DNA from: Chara braunii
Taxonomy: Eukaryota > Streptophyta > Charophyceae > Charales > Characeae
DNA: 32,856 nt
NCBI GenBank assembly: GCA_003427395.1
Contig: BFEA01000249.1
Span: forward strand, 260,248-293,103
Direction: 5' to 3'
The notes under the pieces are model-generated. The model searched no databases, had not been told where the DNA came from, and was given only the letters and a program-made list of their open reading frames with translations. This document shows, one piece after another, positions 19,161 through 32,340 of the stretch. The position numbers and the translations under genes were made by a program. The stretch's first letter is position 1. Every line of letters starts with the position of its first letter.

Positions 19161-20030
19161 ATTCCCAAGAGAGGACGAGACATGTATATTTCCATGTTCT
19201 ACCCCAAAGATTCATTCATATTCCCCCAACTGGTAGATAAATGGACGGGGCTCACAAGGCAATAGTGAAAGGGAAGCGCCGAAAATGACCATGCACCTTT
19301 CCATGTTTAGCTAAAAATTCCTTCTTGGCTTCCTCATCTTGTAACCAAAATTAGATCCTCACAGACACAAAATGATGAGTATGGTGGTGTATCTTTCCAT
19401 GGTTTAGCAAAAGATTGAGGACATAGATTTAAAGCTTGAGAACGTTTCATCTACTCCTCCACATCTGGCGAGCAATCAACCAGAAATCCCGAACACACTC
19501 TCAGAATTTCTTATTATTCATAATTTCTTAAACTCTCGCATGAACACATGCAGCAATGGAGGCTGAGTGCACTAATCATGATGGTGGTAGTTTATCACAA
19601 ACCCAAGCCTCCCGTTGCTTCAATTAATGGCCGGTTTTTAATTTTTCAAAGTAAGTGTGCTAGTCCAAAGCAAACTTGTGCCTCCTCGCAGCGACCATCC
19701 TCTAGCAATGAGTGTCACCGCGCGTCACATTCACAGGAAGAGAAGTTGATCCAGTGTGAATACCAGCGAATGAGAAAGTGTGTGCTTGACCAGGTAGAAC
19801 GTGGACAACAAGGGCAGTATAATACTGCAAAGGTATTTCTAAACAGCCATTTGAAAAACAGGCAAATCTTTGTGTGGTCTTTTCTGCATGTCATGCATTG
19901 ATGTTCATTTTTCCTGAAAGACATCCTCAGTCTAAGGTTGGACAACAGATTCCTCACGGGGAGACTTGAAAACGAAACAGCTAGATTCTATCTCACTGAA
20001 TAGCCCAGTTACACAGCCCAGGAACAAGAT
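19161..20030. other. Intergenic, with diverged CATGTATATTTCCATG repeats
   Basis: At 19181-19226 CATGTATATTTCCATGTTCT and AGATTCATTCAT resemble the reverse complement of the microsatellite-linked unit at 21.8-22.9 kb. Weaker TTTCCATG echoes are near 19298 and 19394. A 117-codon frame at 19548-19901 has no recognisable motif and is probably chance. Confidence 0.5.
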
Positions 20031-20082
20031 TGTTGATTGGCTCATCGTCAAGCCTGATGAGTGAAACACTAGGGTTTGAGCT

Positions 20083-20205
20083 CGCTGATAAGTCTGGTTA
20101 CACAGGCACGGAACGAGCTCGCTGAATGGATAGTCAAAGCTATGAGATTCGAGCTCACTGAATGGATCATCGAAGCTATGAGATTCGAGCTCGCTGATAG
20201 GCCTG
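20083..20205. repeat. 36-bp tandem repeat with longer-range copies
   Basis: CGAGCTC(G/A)CTGAATGGAT begins at 20114 and 20150, with a truncated third at 20186, a period of exactly 36. The sequence before it (GGTTACACAGGCACGGAACG) is related to AGTTACACAGCCCAGGAACA near 20010, so the block sits in a larger, older repeat. Confidence 0.8.
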
Positions 20206-21810
20206 CTTATTAGATCCGATGATCATTCCAGGGTAGAGTCAGATGACTGACTCGCTGACAGAGTGAAAACCAAGCCCGATGATTGACACACTTTCAGGTT
20301 CCAAACTAGGTTTGTTGAGTAATTTGGAGGTGCTCTCAGATCCGAACCTACCATCTGGCTAGATCATACAATGAAACCTAAGCCCGTTAATGGGCTTGAT
20401 TGTACATACAAAAAATGCTCATTTGAAAATCGAGTCACCTAGTTGACTCCCTGACACAGTCAAATTTGGGCTTGTTATTGGTCTCCAGGTACATTATAAA
20501 AAAAAAACGATCCTTTTGGTTAGTTGCTGATATTTTGTTTTAATTTTTATTATTTTATTTTTCTTTCTTAGTTCAGAACAGAAATTTTGTGTGACTTCAA
20601 TCACCATTCTGAACTGCATCAGCTTAAGCAAGACATGGGAGGGATTCTAAAGATGTTCGTTGTCAAAAACTGAGGGTGTTGAACGTCAAGGCCAAGGGGC
20701 TAATCAAACGCAGTTTTGCACAGCTCCTGGAAGATCCTCTGATCTGATCTCAACCCAGGGCATTCGAAGCAGGAGAATCTTCTGAGTATGCTGGGTGCAA
20801 GTAAGTGTAGCTGAGCATGGGAGTGTCAAGTGTGTGTAACGTTACTGAGGACAAGGAAGCTAAGAGTGCACTGGTGTATACCCCCCCCACCCCCCCAAAC
20901 GATTTTCTAAGAATGAACATTAAAAAATAATAATAACAATAATAGCATAAATCGAAAGAAATAAATCCGACAAATAAATGTTTAACACGCCCCTGTCAAA
21001 ACCCTCTTATGTAGCTCTTGAGATCTGTAGACAGCCATGTTCTGTTCGTTTAGCCGCAGCAACGAGAACTGCCAGCTAGCACAGCCCTGAGTGAAGGCTG
21101 AGGCTACGTCTGTTGATCACTCATGCCCTCTGCACTTGTATGATTAGCCAATTAAGCTAAATAACAGGTTGCATTGGCTTATCAGGAAAACGAGATATAC
21201 GGGTCTATAGCTCTAAGCAAAGGTTGTGACTACTGCTCTTGGCAACCCTTACCACTGGGATGTTTCTGACTTGCTGAGTCAATTGACGATTGGCTGATGC
21301 CAGTTTACTGAGTACTCCATTTTTGTCATTCAAAATATTTATATATTTATATGCTAATTTCCCTCACATTTGTGGAATTAATCACTTAGTGGGACGCGCG
21401 ACAGGAAGTCAAAACCCCGCTCCCTGTCAGGTGCTGAGGCCCTCCGAGGCGGACAAGGCAGAAGACAGACGCCACAGTCCCTGGCTTCAGCGACAGACAG
21501 GTGAACCCTCCTTGGTTTTCCTCACACCGGTGCCAAATTTCCAGTTCGCACCTACCAGATAGCCATTCAGTACAGACACAAGACTTTTCCATATGCCCCT
21601 ACCAGTAGTGTTCATCATTTCTGTATGCCCTTCTGGCCATTGCTGGCAGTAAAGGCTGTTCCCCTGGCCCTGGGAGGGGTTCTACCAGAGCACTTCTGTT
21701 GTTTTTTGGTTTTTTTTGTGTGTGTTGTCATATTCGCTATACACTCAAAAAAAAGCATGACTGTGCCAGACTGTTTCATCGGACTTTCACCGACTCATCA
21801 GGAGGTTGAA
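20206..21810. other. Intergenic, no gene recognised
   Basis: AT-richer DNA with a C-run at 20882-20897 and short A and T tracts. Short frames near 21290-21592 on both strands have no recognisable domain. Nothing else can be supported. Confidence 0.5.
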
Positions 21811-22083
21811 TGTGTGTGTGTGTGAGAGAGAGCGAGAGAGATAGAGAGCAGGTAAGTCTCCAACCTCGCGGCTGGCCTCATGGTCCTTCCATCGGTAGGA
21901 TCAGCAAAATCGAATGAATCTACTGCTAGAACATGGAAATACACACTGCCACTCTTTTCTTTTTTTTTTTTTTTTGTGTGTGAGAGAGAGAGAAGAGGGA
22001 AGTCTCCAACCTCACGGCTTTCCATAGAATGAGCACAATCGAATGAATCTACCGCTAGAACATGGAAATATACACTGCCACAA

Positions 22084-22151
<68 letters not shown>

Positions 22152-22320
22152 GAGAGAGAGAGAGAGAGAACAAGTCTCCGATCTTGTGGCCGGCCTCATG
22201 GTAATTCCATCGATAGGATGAGCATGGAAACATACACTGCCACACTCTTCTTCTTTTTCTTTTTTTCTTTTTTCCTTTTTTTTTGTGTGTGTGTGAGGAG
22301 AGAGAGAGCAGGAGCGATAT
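21811..22320. repeat. Array of ~100-bp units separated by (TG)n(AG)n
   Basis: Three units begin AGTCTCCRA at 21854, 22001 and 22173, with shared blocks GGCCTCATGG, ATCGAATGAATCTAC, AGAACATGGAAA and ACACTGCCAC. Each is followed by a T-run and/or (TG)n then (AG)n; the longest TG tract is at 22087-22134. The third copy lacks the middle block. A fourth unit is at 22741. Confidence 0.85.
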
Positions 22321-22740
22321 CCCACTAGCCATCTATGTGGATTACTGTGACGATTTGGGACAGGTGGGGGACAGGTGGGTGGCAGCCTGAAATAGGGAAA
22401 ATAAACGCCAAAAACCATTTCATGACCAAAAAATGAAGAAAGAACTGCTAAAAAGGAAAAGAAAGTGCTCTTCTAACAGATGGTGTCTGCTCCAGGCGGG
22501 GTTGTCAGATGTCAGGGTATGATTCACTGACCATGGCCGTGGCACTCAAGACGACTGCATGTGAGTGGGCACACGGACCATATTCACTGACAATAGTCTG
22601 AGGCTTCCTTGAAATAGGCCGCAGTGCACACCATTCGGTTGTTCTGACAGAAATCCTCTTGGGCAAACGAGGGCAAGAGTATCTCCTTAAACCATTTGCT
22701 GTAGGTGAACTCCACATACATCAGTAGCGGGATCTCGCTC

Positions 22741-22855
22741 CAGGTGAGTCTCAAATCTCGCAGCTGGCCTAATGGCAATTTCATGGATAGGATGAGTAAA
22801 ATCGAATGAATCTACCACTGGACCATGGAAACATACACTGCCATACTCTTTTGTC

Positions 22856-22908
<53 letters not shown>

Positions 22909-22915
22909 AAGGCAG
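22741..22915. repeat. Fourth copy of the microsatellite-linked unit
   Basis: It has GTGAGTCTCAAATCTCGCAG, AAATCGAATGAATCTACCAC, CCATGGAAACATACACTGCC and then (TG)n(AG)n to about 22908. It is separated from the other three by ~420 bases of different sequence. Confidence 0.8.
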
Positions 22916-23170
22916 GGAACAAGGCGAGGAGCACTGACCTTCGCCAACGTACTCCACCGACATCCAAGGCAGAAGTGGGTCGCAGTAGCTGAAGAATGCA
23001 CTACACTGGATTGCAGCACTGGACACGACATGTAGTGCAGGTCTTTTTTTTTTCCTTTTTTTATTTTGAAATGTCATTTCATTGCATGATATTGAATAGA
23101 GGCTGGGAATATCTCACAAACAACCCAGAATAATCTGGGTCCATTACCCAGCATATGCTTGCGCTGGGAA

Positions 23171-23275
23171 ACCAGGTCCAGCGTCCCTTCTCAACATCAA
23201 CTGAATTATTCCAAAAAATACTCTTGAAGCTCAAAATGACGTCCTACAAAACCAGGTCCAGCGTCCCTTCTCAAA
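23171..23275. repeat. 80-bp-spaced duplication
   Basis: ACCAGGTCCAGCGTCCCTTC followed by TCAA(C/A)ATCAA occurs at 23171 and 23251. The following AAGCTCAA is also repeated. It lies in the probable 3' part of the LINE. Confidence 0.8.
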
Positions 23276-23464
23276 ATCAATCTCGAAGCTCAAGCTAGCA
23301 TCGCTGGGTTCAAACACTTATGGACAAAAGCCTCGTATTATTCCTTTCAATCCTTCCATCAATCCCTCATTACGTAAATCTACTGACTAACACTCAGCAT
23401 CCTTCGAAGTTACCTGAAGGGGCGTCAACCTTGGTGATTGCACACAGTATGACAGGATCCGTAG

Positions 23465-23632
23465 ATTTACGTCCCTTTGGCGATGCACCAGGTGGTTGTC
23501 ACAATCACTCCTCAGGGGTCTTGGTCGCGGAAGCTACACCAGGTGCTGTTTTCCCAGTCCCAACTGCATCGTGTACATATGTAGGAAACTTCCATCCCTT
23601 TGGAGATACACCAGGTGGTTGTCAGTCACCTA
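23465..23632. repeat. Diverged duplication with CACCAGGTGGTTGTCA
   Basis: CCCTTTGGCGATGCACCAGG (near 23473) and CCCTTTGGAGATACACCAGG (near 23598), each followed by TGGTTGTCA, are about 125 bases apart. A third CACCAGGTG lies between them near 23537. A frame at 23320-23826 crosses the block but has no known domain. Confidence 0.65.
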
Positions 23633-23711
23633 AAGGGACTAACCACATCAACGCGGCCTGTTTCTGCAAAGGAATCTTTTTCAATGCCTTCCAGAGTTTG
23701 AAAAGATCCGC

Positions 23712-24393
23712 CTATTTAATAGATGTCTGGCCAGCGTCCTGCAACACTTTCATTGCAGTGTTTCTTGGTTTTATATTTATTTTAGCTCTCAGTACTGAGA
23801 TCCCTACCTTCGTAATGCACTGGTGAAGGGCGACCTGGCATCCCTGGCCTTCCGGAGGGGACCATCCAGTAATCATGGGTACCACTCGCTCTAATATTAC
23901 TTCGACCTGCAAGAGTCTGGCCCCTTTCTTATTTTTCTTGTCCGTTTCCCAAACTCTGATCTCTTGGGCATCCACTGATGTCTTTACTACCGCTTCCCCT
24001 TTCGGTTACCCCTCGCCCATGTCTGAACTTTGATCCCTGCATTTAATTCCGAGACCATTACATTCCAGACCACCTGACTGTCATTTACCGATTGTACAGA
24101 GGGGCCTGAATTGTCTTTCCTCGATGCTGAAACCCAGTGGAAAGGTATTGCTAGTTTAACCTTCTTAATGTGAACAATCCACACAGTGAACAAATAGGGA
24201 GCAAAAGATACACCGATTTTTCCCAATTTATAGAAGCCTCTGAGAACCTTAGCTCATTAAGGGAGGATGGTTCGTTTGCACAAGCTACTGTAAGGTCATC
24301 CACAATAGCTCCCCCTTTACACTGGATATTAGGGGGGAGCTGGATGCCCACTATTCGGTCGTTACACCTAATGTTCATTACCAACACTTCCAA
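23712..24393 (-). pseudogene. LINE RT palm/thumb and post-RT part
   Basis: Contains GGAIVDDLTVAC near 24315-24280, where LINE RTs have the catalytic FADD box (here VDD, both Asp kept), then LRFSEASINWEKSVYLLLP. Farther down, in other frames, are VVWNVMVSELNAGIKVQTWA and KTSVDAQE, typical of the sequence after RT in plant LINEs. At least two frame changes occur. Confidence 0.8.
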
Positions 24394-25330
24394 CTGAACA
24401 ACAAAGAGCAGCAGGGACGGGGCAATCCTGTCTTAGGGACCTAGATGATGGGAAGGAGTCCGATAGGCACCCATTTACCAATACTTTAGGTGGCATTCTA
24501 CATACATTGCTTTGACCCATTTACAAAACCCTTGCCCAAACCCCATCTTGGACACAGATAAACGCAAGCCCCACCTACTTTGTCATAGGCTTCTTCAACG
24601 TCCAGCAATAGTATAGAACCATTCCTTTTCTCACACCCAAGGACCTCTAAGGCTTGAATGGTTCTGGGATGCTGGACTCGCTTTCCAGCAGGTGTTGCTT
24701 CCCACCAATAGATGGGCCCTCCCGAGACTGCTAGTGGTGTCTACTCTTATCAGCACCCCTAGCATCATCTTGGGTTGTTTACTTGTGTTAAAAACATACA
24801 TAAAAAATATTAAAAAAAAGACCTGGTAAAAAGCTAGATAGTCTAGGTGTTAAACCTCCAAGGCTACCCCATTCCCAGCAAATTAGACCTGGTAGAAAGC
24901 TAGATAGTCTTAGTGTTAAAGCCTTCGCTAGTATCTTTTAGGGTAACTTCAAGACCGAAATAAGTTTTTATCTTCACCTTTATTACCCTACTTGTATAGC
25001 AAGGAAACCACTCCAACTAACCAATTTTTTGGAAGGTGACCGGTAACCAATACCTTACTAAAACTTTAGCCCAGGACAACTAACCAAAAAGAGGGGCCAA
25101 AGGAGTCCCACAGTGCTACAAATAATTCCACTAACAGTCCAACTAGCCCAGGACACTTTAATTTGGCCATCTGCCTTGCAGCTACGAGGGCGAGGTTACC
25201 CGACTGGGATAACGTAACCCTCAACTTGTCGCAAAAAACGAACATCAATGCAAAATCTGTTTCACAGGTGTCATTTGGCCTGTTCGTTGAGACTATGTCC
25301 TTGTAGTGGCATTGGGCATAATTACACATT
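24394..25330 (-). pseudogene. LINE RT finger/palm region
   Basis: Pieces in several frames: KLKCPGLVGLLVELFVALWD (finger motif, normally ..APGLDG), LPKNWLVGVVSLLYK, LLLDVEEAYDKV near 24605-24575 (first catalytic Asp), MGFGQGFCKWVKAMY and VLVNGCLSDSF. Stops and indels interrupt it, and a 65-bp-spaced duplication lies at 24821-24920. Confidence 0.8.
24821..24920. repeat. 65-bp-spaced duplication within LINE RT
   Basis: GACCTGGTAAAAAGCTAGAT (24821) and GACCTGGTAGAAAGCTAGAT (24886), each followed by AGTCT and (A/T)GGTGTTAAA-like sequence. The insertion separates RT motifs. Confidence 0.75.
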
Positions 25331-25642
25331 GCCTCTGTATTGCTGGCTGCTGGAGCATCAAGGACCTGAATGTGAACTTCGTCATACGGTCATATCCACT
25401 CACGCCCCTCGTCTTAAACCACCAATACTTGGCCCAGCAGAAAAAAAAAGAGTACAAACATTTCTAGTCGATAATTTGACCGCTCCTGTAGTGTGCCATA
25501 CGTTTCCTGAGGCGCGTTAACGGGCATGCCTCAAGGAATTACTGGTAGCTCCTCTGTTTTGACCTGAAGAAATTGAAAAACAAGACCCACTTTTTGTTCG
25601 GTCTCTTCCACCGCCTTCTGGGCTTTTATACAATTCCCGGGC

Positions 25643-26475
25643 CTACTTCTGCCCACCTATTTTCCTGAGGGAACAAATCCTTGATCTCCATCCAGGCTGC
25701 CATTTGAGTCTAAATCCATTGACGTTCAATCGGAATGGTGGGCGGACTTTTTCAAATTGTTCCCTGGCCACAATATCCATATATACTGGATAGTGATCCG
25801 AGAGGATATCCGCCACCAGATCACATTCCATACCCGTGTCCCATACCACCCCTCTGGCCAAAAAGAAATCCGGCCTCTTTTGGGGTTGGGTGGAAGTAAG
25901 GGTAGGAGGGCCATACCAGGTAAAGTCATTGTCTCCAGGATTTGAAGTCCTAAAACATCTACCAGGTAAATGAATCAGCCAAAGCTGCTAGCTTTAAGTT
26001 ATCGTATCACAGGGAGGTTTTAAGTGAGTCTAGTCCCGGATTGAATAAGGTGTTCCAATCTCCAGTTATGACCAGGGTTTCCACATCTAATATCCAAGCT
26101 GAAAGATGGGCTAAGAACCTCGTTCTTTCTTTGTATTCTACCGGCGCGTAGATCAACATTGCTGCCCAGTTCTCTTCCTCCACCGCCACTTTTACCCAGG
26201 CACATCTTCCCATTTGGTCTGAAAATGAATCAATTACGCCCACCTGTACATCTTTGTTTATCACAATAGTTCCCCCCACCTTTGGTGCCATCAGCCAGAA
26301 ACCGTACTTGGAGACCCCTCCACCAATGGGCCACCTCTTGTATTTCGTCCAAGTTGAGTTTGATTTCTTGACGGCACACTGTGAACCTCCTTTGGATGTA
26401 GCCATGCCACTAATCTTTCTTTTTTAAATCTTCCTGAAATATCACCCATACGTTCCAACTTACAATCCTAATCCA
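25643..26475 (-). pseudogene. LINE endonuclease domain
   Basis: Starts IRIVSWNVW near 26475 (the conserved Asn of the exonuclease-endonuclease-phosphatase fold), then VAVEEENWAAMLIYAPVEYK and ETLVITGDWNTLFN (catalytic D-x-N). After three stops and a frameshift come DNDFTWYGPP, PDFFLARGVVWD and ILSDHYPVYM, where SDH is the catalytic Asp-His. The longest open part is 26405-26007. Confidence 0.85.
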
Positions 26476-26730
26476 ACTGCGCAACACCATGGTTTTGGTC
26501 TTCACCGTTTTCGCATTGGATACGACCGTCCAGGGACTGGGATACATGCCGAACCAATCTGTAGGCCCAGGGACTTGCCCTTCGCCACGAATTTCAGGGT
26601 CACCTTGCTGCCCATGTGAACAATGAATATCCCTAACAACGTCTACGAATTCATTTAACGCTCCGTCATTACATCCTCTCTCCCATGGTAAAAAAGACCA
26701 CAGGGTTATTGTATACACATTTTCCATTTA

Positions 26731-27626
26731 CATTCCAGTTACACGTTCACAACGTGTAACATTCACAACCCAGCATGTTACAATGTGAGCTTTCGCTCAA
26801 TTTCTTTAGTTACTGTGAACTTTACAAAGCGCAGGCAGGAGGGAAAAATACGGAGCCCACATGTGGAAGACAAGTAGAAAACATACTCTACGACCATCGA
26901 ACGTTCACGACGACATATATTCAAGCGAGAAACGGAAGCAAGAAAGCCATAATACTTGTGTGACCGAACACAACGGTTAATATTCCAAGGTATAAGAAAC
27001 CACTCCCATGATGATCGCCCTCAATTGCTGCGGAGGGTTCTCCCTCCACACCCGCCCAGGGCAAAAAAGAAACAAGAGCCCAAATTTCACTGCAGAATTA
27101 CCGTCCCTCTGCTTCAATCCATCACTCACTGTATCTCTACGAGGTGGCAACCACCACCATTACCAATCCTACCAATCGATTTCAGAGCCGTTTCCAATAT
27201 AGAAACGTTCATTTATGCACACACCGACCTCTCCCAATCATGCTGCAACGCACACATAGCAATAAGAACTTCACAGAGTATTCACTCTTCTCAGGATAGC
27301 CGCTTCCGAGAAGAACAATCTTAACTCGCCAAGTCCTCCACATCGCCAAACATACCGCTCTTCTGCAATCACCTTCCCGACGATGGACAGCGGAGGGAGA
27401 ATGCAAATCAAGTCCCCAACAACAAATGAATGAGAGACCAATCATCTCTCCGAACACAAAAGAATAGGTGACAACCAATCATCTGCTCGACGACGAACGT
27501 GATGAGAGAACACCCACCACCATCGGCATGACATCGGTAAGGTCGTACCTCTCCAGCACCCCCTGCGTGCCCCCGCCAACAATTCGGTTGAGTGGAACGA
27601 CATTGCTATTTCACTCAAATAAGCCG
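26731..27626. other. Between LINE and calmodulin 3' end, no gene seen
   Basis: A gene-free stretch; CCAATCATCT occurs twice near 27438 and 27475. Short frames on both strands lack motifs. Part may be calmodulin downstream sequence. Confidence 0.5.
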
Positions 27627-27632
27627 TTTATT
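27627..27632 (-). promoter_or_regulatory. Candidate calmodulin poly(A) signal
   Basis: AATAAA on the minus strand, about 270 bases after the stop codon. It is a plausible signal by distance only. A 42-bp diverged tandem repeat (AGTGCCGCATTGACCG / AGTACCGCATTAACCG) lies in the inferred 3' UTR at 27648-27731. Confidence 0.4.
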
Positions 27633-27904
27633 CTTGGAAAATAGTAAAGTGCCGCATTGACCGAACGACAGGCAGAAATGTGTTAGGAGAGTACCGCATT
27701 AACCGCACCACAGACAGAGTGTGCAGACGAGGAAGAAGACGCTTCATTATTGAGCCACCAGTTGGTGGAACCATCAACAGGGATTGGTATGAAGGTGACG
27801 ATGATCCGAGTGGAAAACGAACATCGGCAGCTACTCTCTTGCATTTCTTGCTCGAGGGTCGATGAAATCTGTATTCCAACATCTAACTTCAAAACGTAAA
27901 CAAC

Positions 27905-31454
<3,550 letters not shown>

Positions 31455-31612
31455 GATTACCAACAGGTTGATGAAACTAGCACACCACAGAGACTGCACT
31501 GCGTCGACAAACAGCAGGACTCTACACTGCTAATAGCGTGACCCTGGCGATACATCTGCACGCTGCGTTCGAACTGAAACCACCCCTCTTACGCTAACTG
31601 TGAGAAGAGTGT

Positions 31613-31622
31613 CATATTTAAG
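31613..31622 (-). promoter_or_regulatory. Candidate calmodulin TATA box
   Basis: CTTAAATATG on the minus strand, about 160 bases before the ATG, would give a 5' UTR near 130 nt. No other AT-rich box is closer. The call rests on position and composition only. Confidence 0.3.
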
Positions 31623-31758
31623 GGCATCTCCTCCAAATTCAGGCGGCAAAAATGAATAATTGACCGTTGCGCAGCCTACCTGGCCACTTCTCCGGCCCCG
31701 AACTCGTCGACTTCCCCTGGGTAGTTCTTCAACACATCACTCACACCGCACTCCTCCG

Positions 31759-31857
31759 GGGGCAAGGTCCCACTTGCACGGATTAAGATATTCTGACCGT
31801 TGATCTTTGCTATCTACGGTCAATATCGCTTAATTCGTGTAAATGGGACCTTGCCCC
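31759..31857. repeat. Inverted repeat (fold-back) 1 upstream of calmodulin
   Basis: GGGGCAAGGTCCCACTTGCA (from 31759) pairs with AATGGGACCTTGCCCC (ending 31857). Pairing continues through GATTAAG/CTTAAT and GACCGT/ACGGTC to a loop of about 15 bases, with few mismatches over ~40-45 pairs. Confidence 0.9.
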
Positions 31858-31870
31858 GGGCTAAGCTCAC

Positions 31871-32340
31871 AACCGAATTCTGGGCAACTTTCAGTTTGGA
31901 TGCGGCGACAATAACCGTCACAGTGTGTTCTATTCGGGTGAAAACAGTATGCACACCGTCATGAGCGGTTTCGATTCGATTGGCCCTGCGTGCGAGGACA
32001 ATCGAATCGGAACCGCTCATGCGGAACTGCCTGAATGTTCACCCGAATAGAACACGCGGTCGTCAGAGCCGAATTTTCTCGGCAGCTATCAGTCTAGATG
32101 CAGCGAGATTGATTGACCATGGACTCGCGTGAGGTCTCGTGGACTCTTCGTTTCGGACCGCACATTAGCGAAATCGACGGAGGGAAACGCCAGGCCCGTC
32201 TAGACTACCAGCCTGGCGGGGACATTTGAATCGAAACCGCTTATGCGGGTCCACCTACAGTCCTCACCCAAGCAGATTGCACGGTCGCTGCACCCGAATT
32301 CTGCCCAACTTTCAGTCTAGATGCTGCGAGAATGACCATG
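31871..32340. repeat. Three diverged direct repeats around fold-back 2
   Basis: CCGAATTCTG..CAACTTTCAGT and GATGC-GCGA recur near 31872, 32071 and 32293. GAATCG(G/A)AACCGCT(C/T)ATGCGG is at 32004 and again near 32229. The block is therefore a roughly 200-220 bp repeated unit, of which fold-back 2 is part. Confidence 0.75.
31925..32055. repeat. Inverted repeat (fold-back) 2 upstream of calmodulin
   Basis: Left arm 31925-31982 (GTGTTCTATTCGGGTGAA ... GAGCGGTTTCGATTCGATTG) is the reverse complement of right arm 31999-32055 (CAATCGAATCGGAACCGCTC ... TTCACCCGAATAGAACAC). The ends are perfect and a few mismatches lie in the middle. The spacer is 16 bases. No transposase is present. Confidence 0.92.

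Larger units (their letters stand above)
23044..26730 (-). mobile_element. Degenerate LINE (non-LTR retrotransposon)
   Basis: Minus-strand order: a short unassigned segment, an apurinic-type endonuclease, reverse transcriptase, and a post-RT segment. A plus-strand T-rich run at 23044-23066 could be the 3' poly(A) tail, giving a length near 3.7 kb; that end is tentative. Several stops and frameshifts show it is inactive. It ends about 1.2 kb downstream of the calmodulin stop codon, in the same orientation. Confidence 0.8.

Noticed and set aside
20114-20205. 36-bp repeats considered as a CRISPR array
   Set aside because: Units are directly adjacent without spacers, and the genome is eukaryotic.
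21798-22418. 206-codon minus-strand frame rich in SLSLS and THTHTH
   Set aside because: It is a translation of AG and TG microsatellites.
23320-23826. 168-codon plus-strand frame with repeated FGDxPGGC
   Set aside because: The repeat comes from a DNA duplication in the LINE 3' region; no domain or codon evidence supports a gene.
27680-27865. Plus-strand frame with repeated RTT motifs opposite the calmodulin 3' UTR
   Set aside because: It is short and explained by a 42-bp duplication; no known protein was recognised.
31680-31764. Minus-strand frame GVSDVLKNYPGEVDEFGAGE ending at a GTAGGC donor-like site
   Set aside because: Too short, next to fold-back repeats, with no acceptor or partner exon found.
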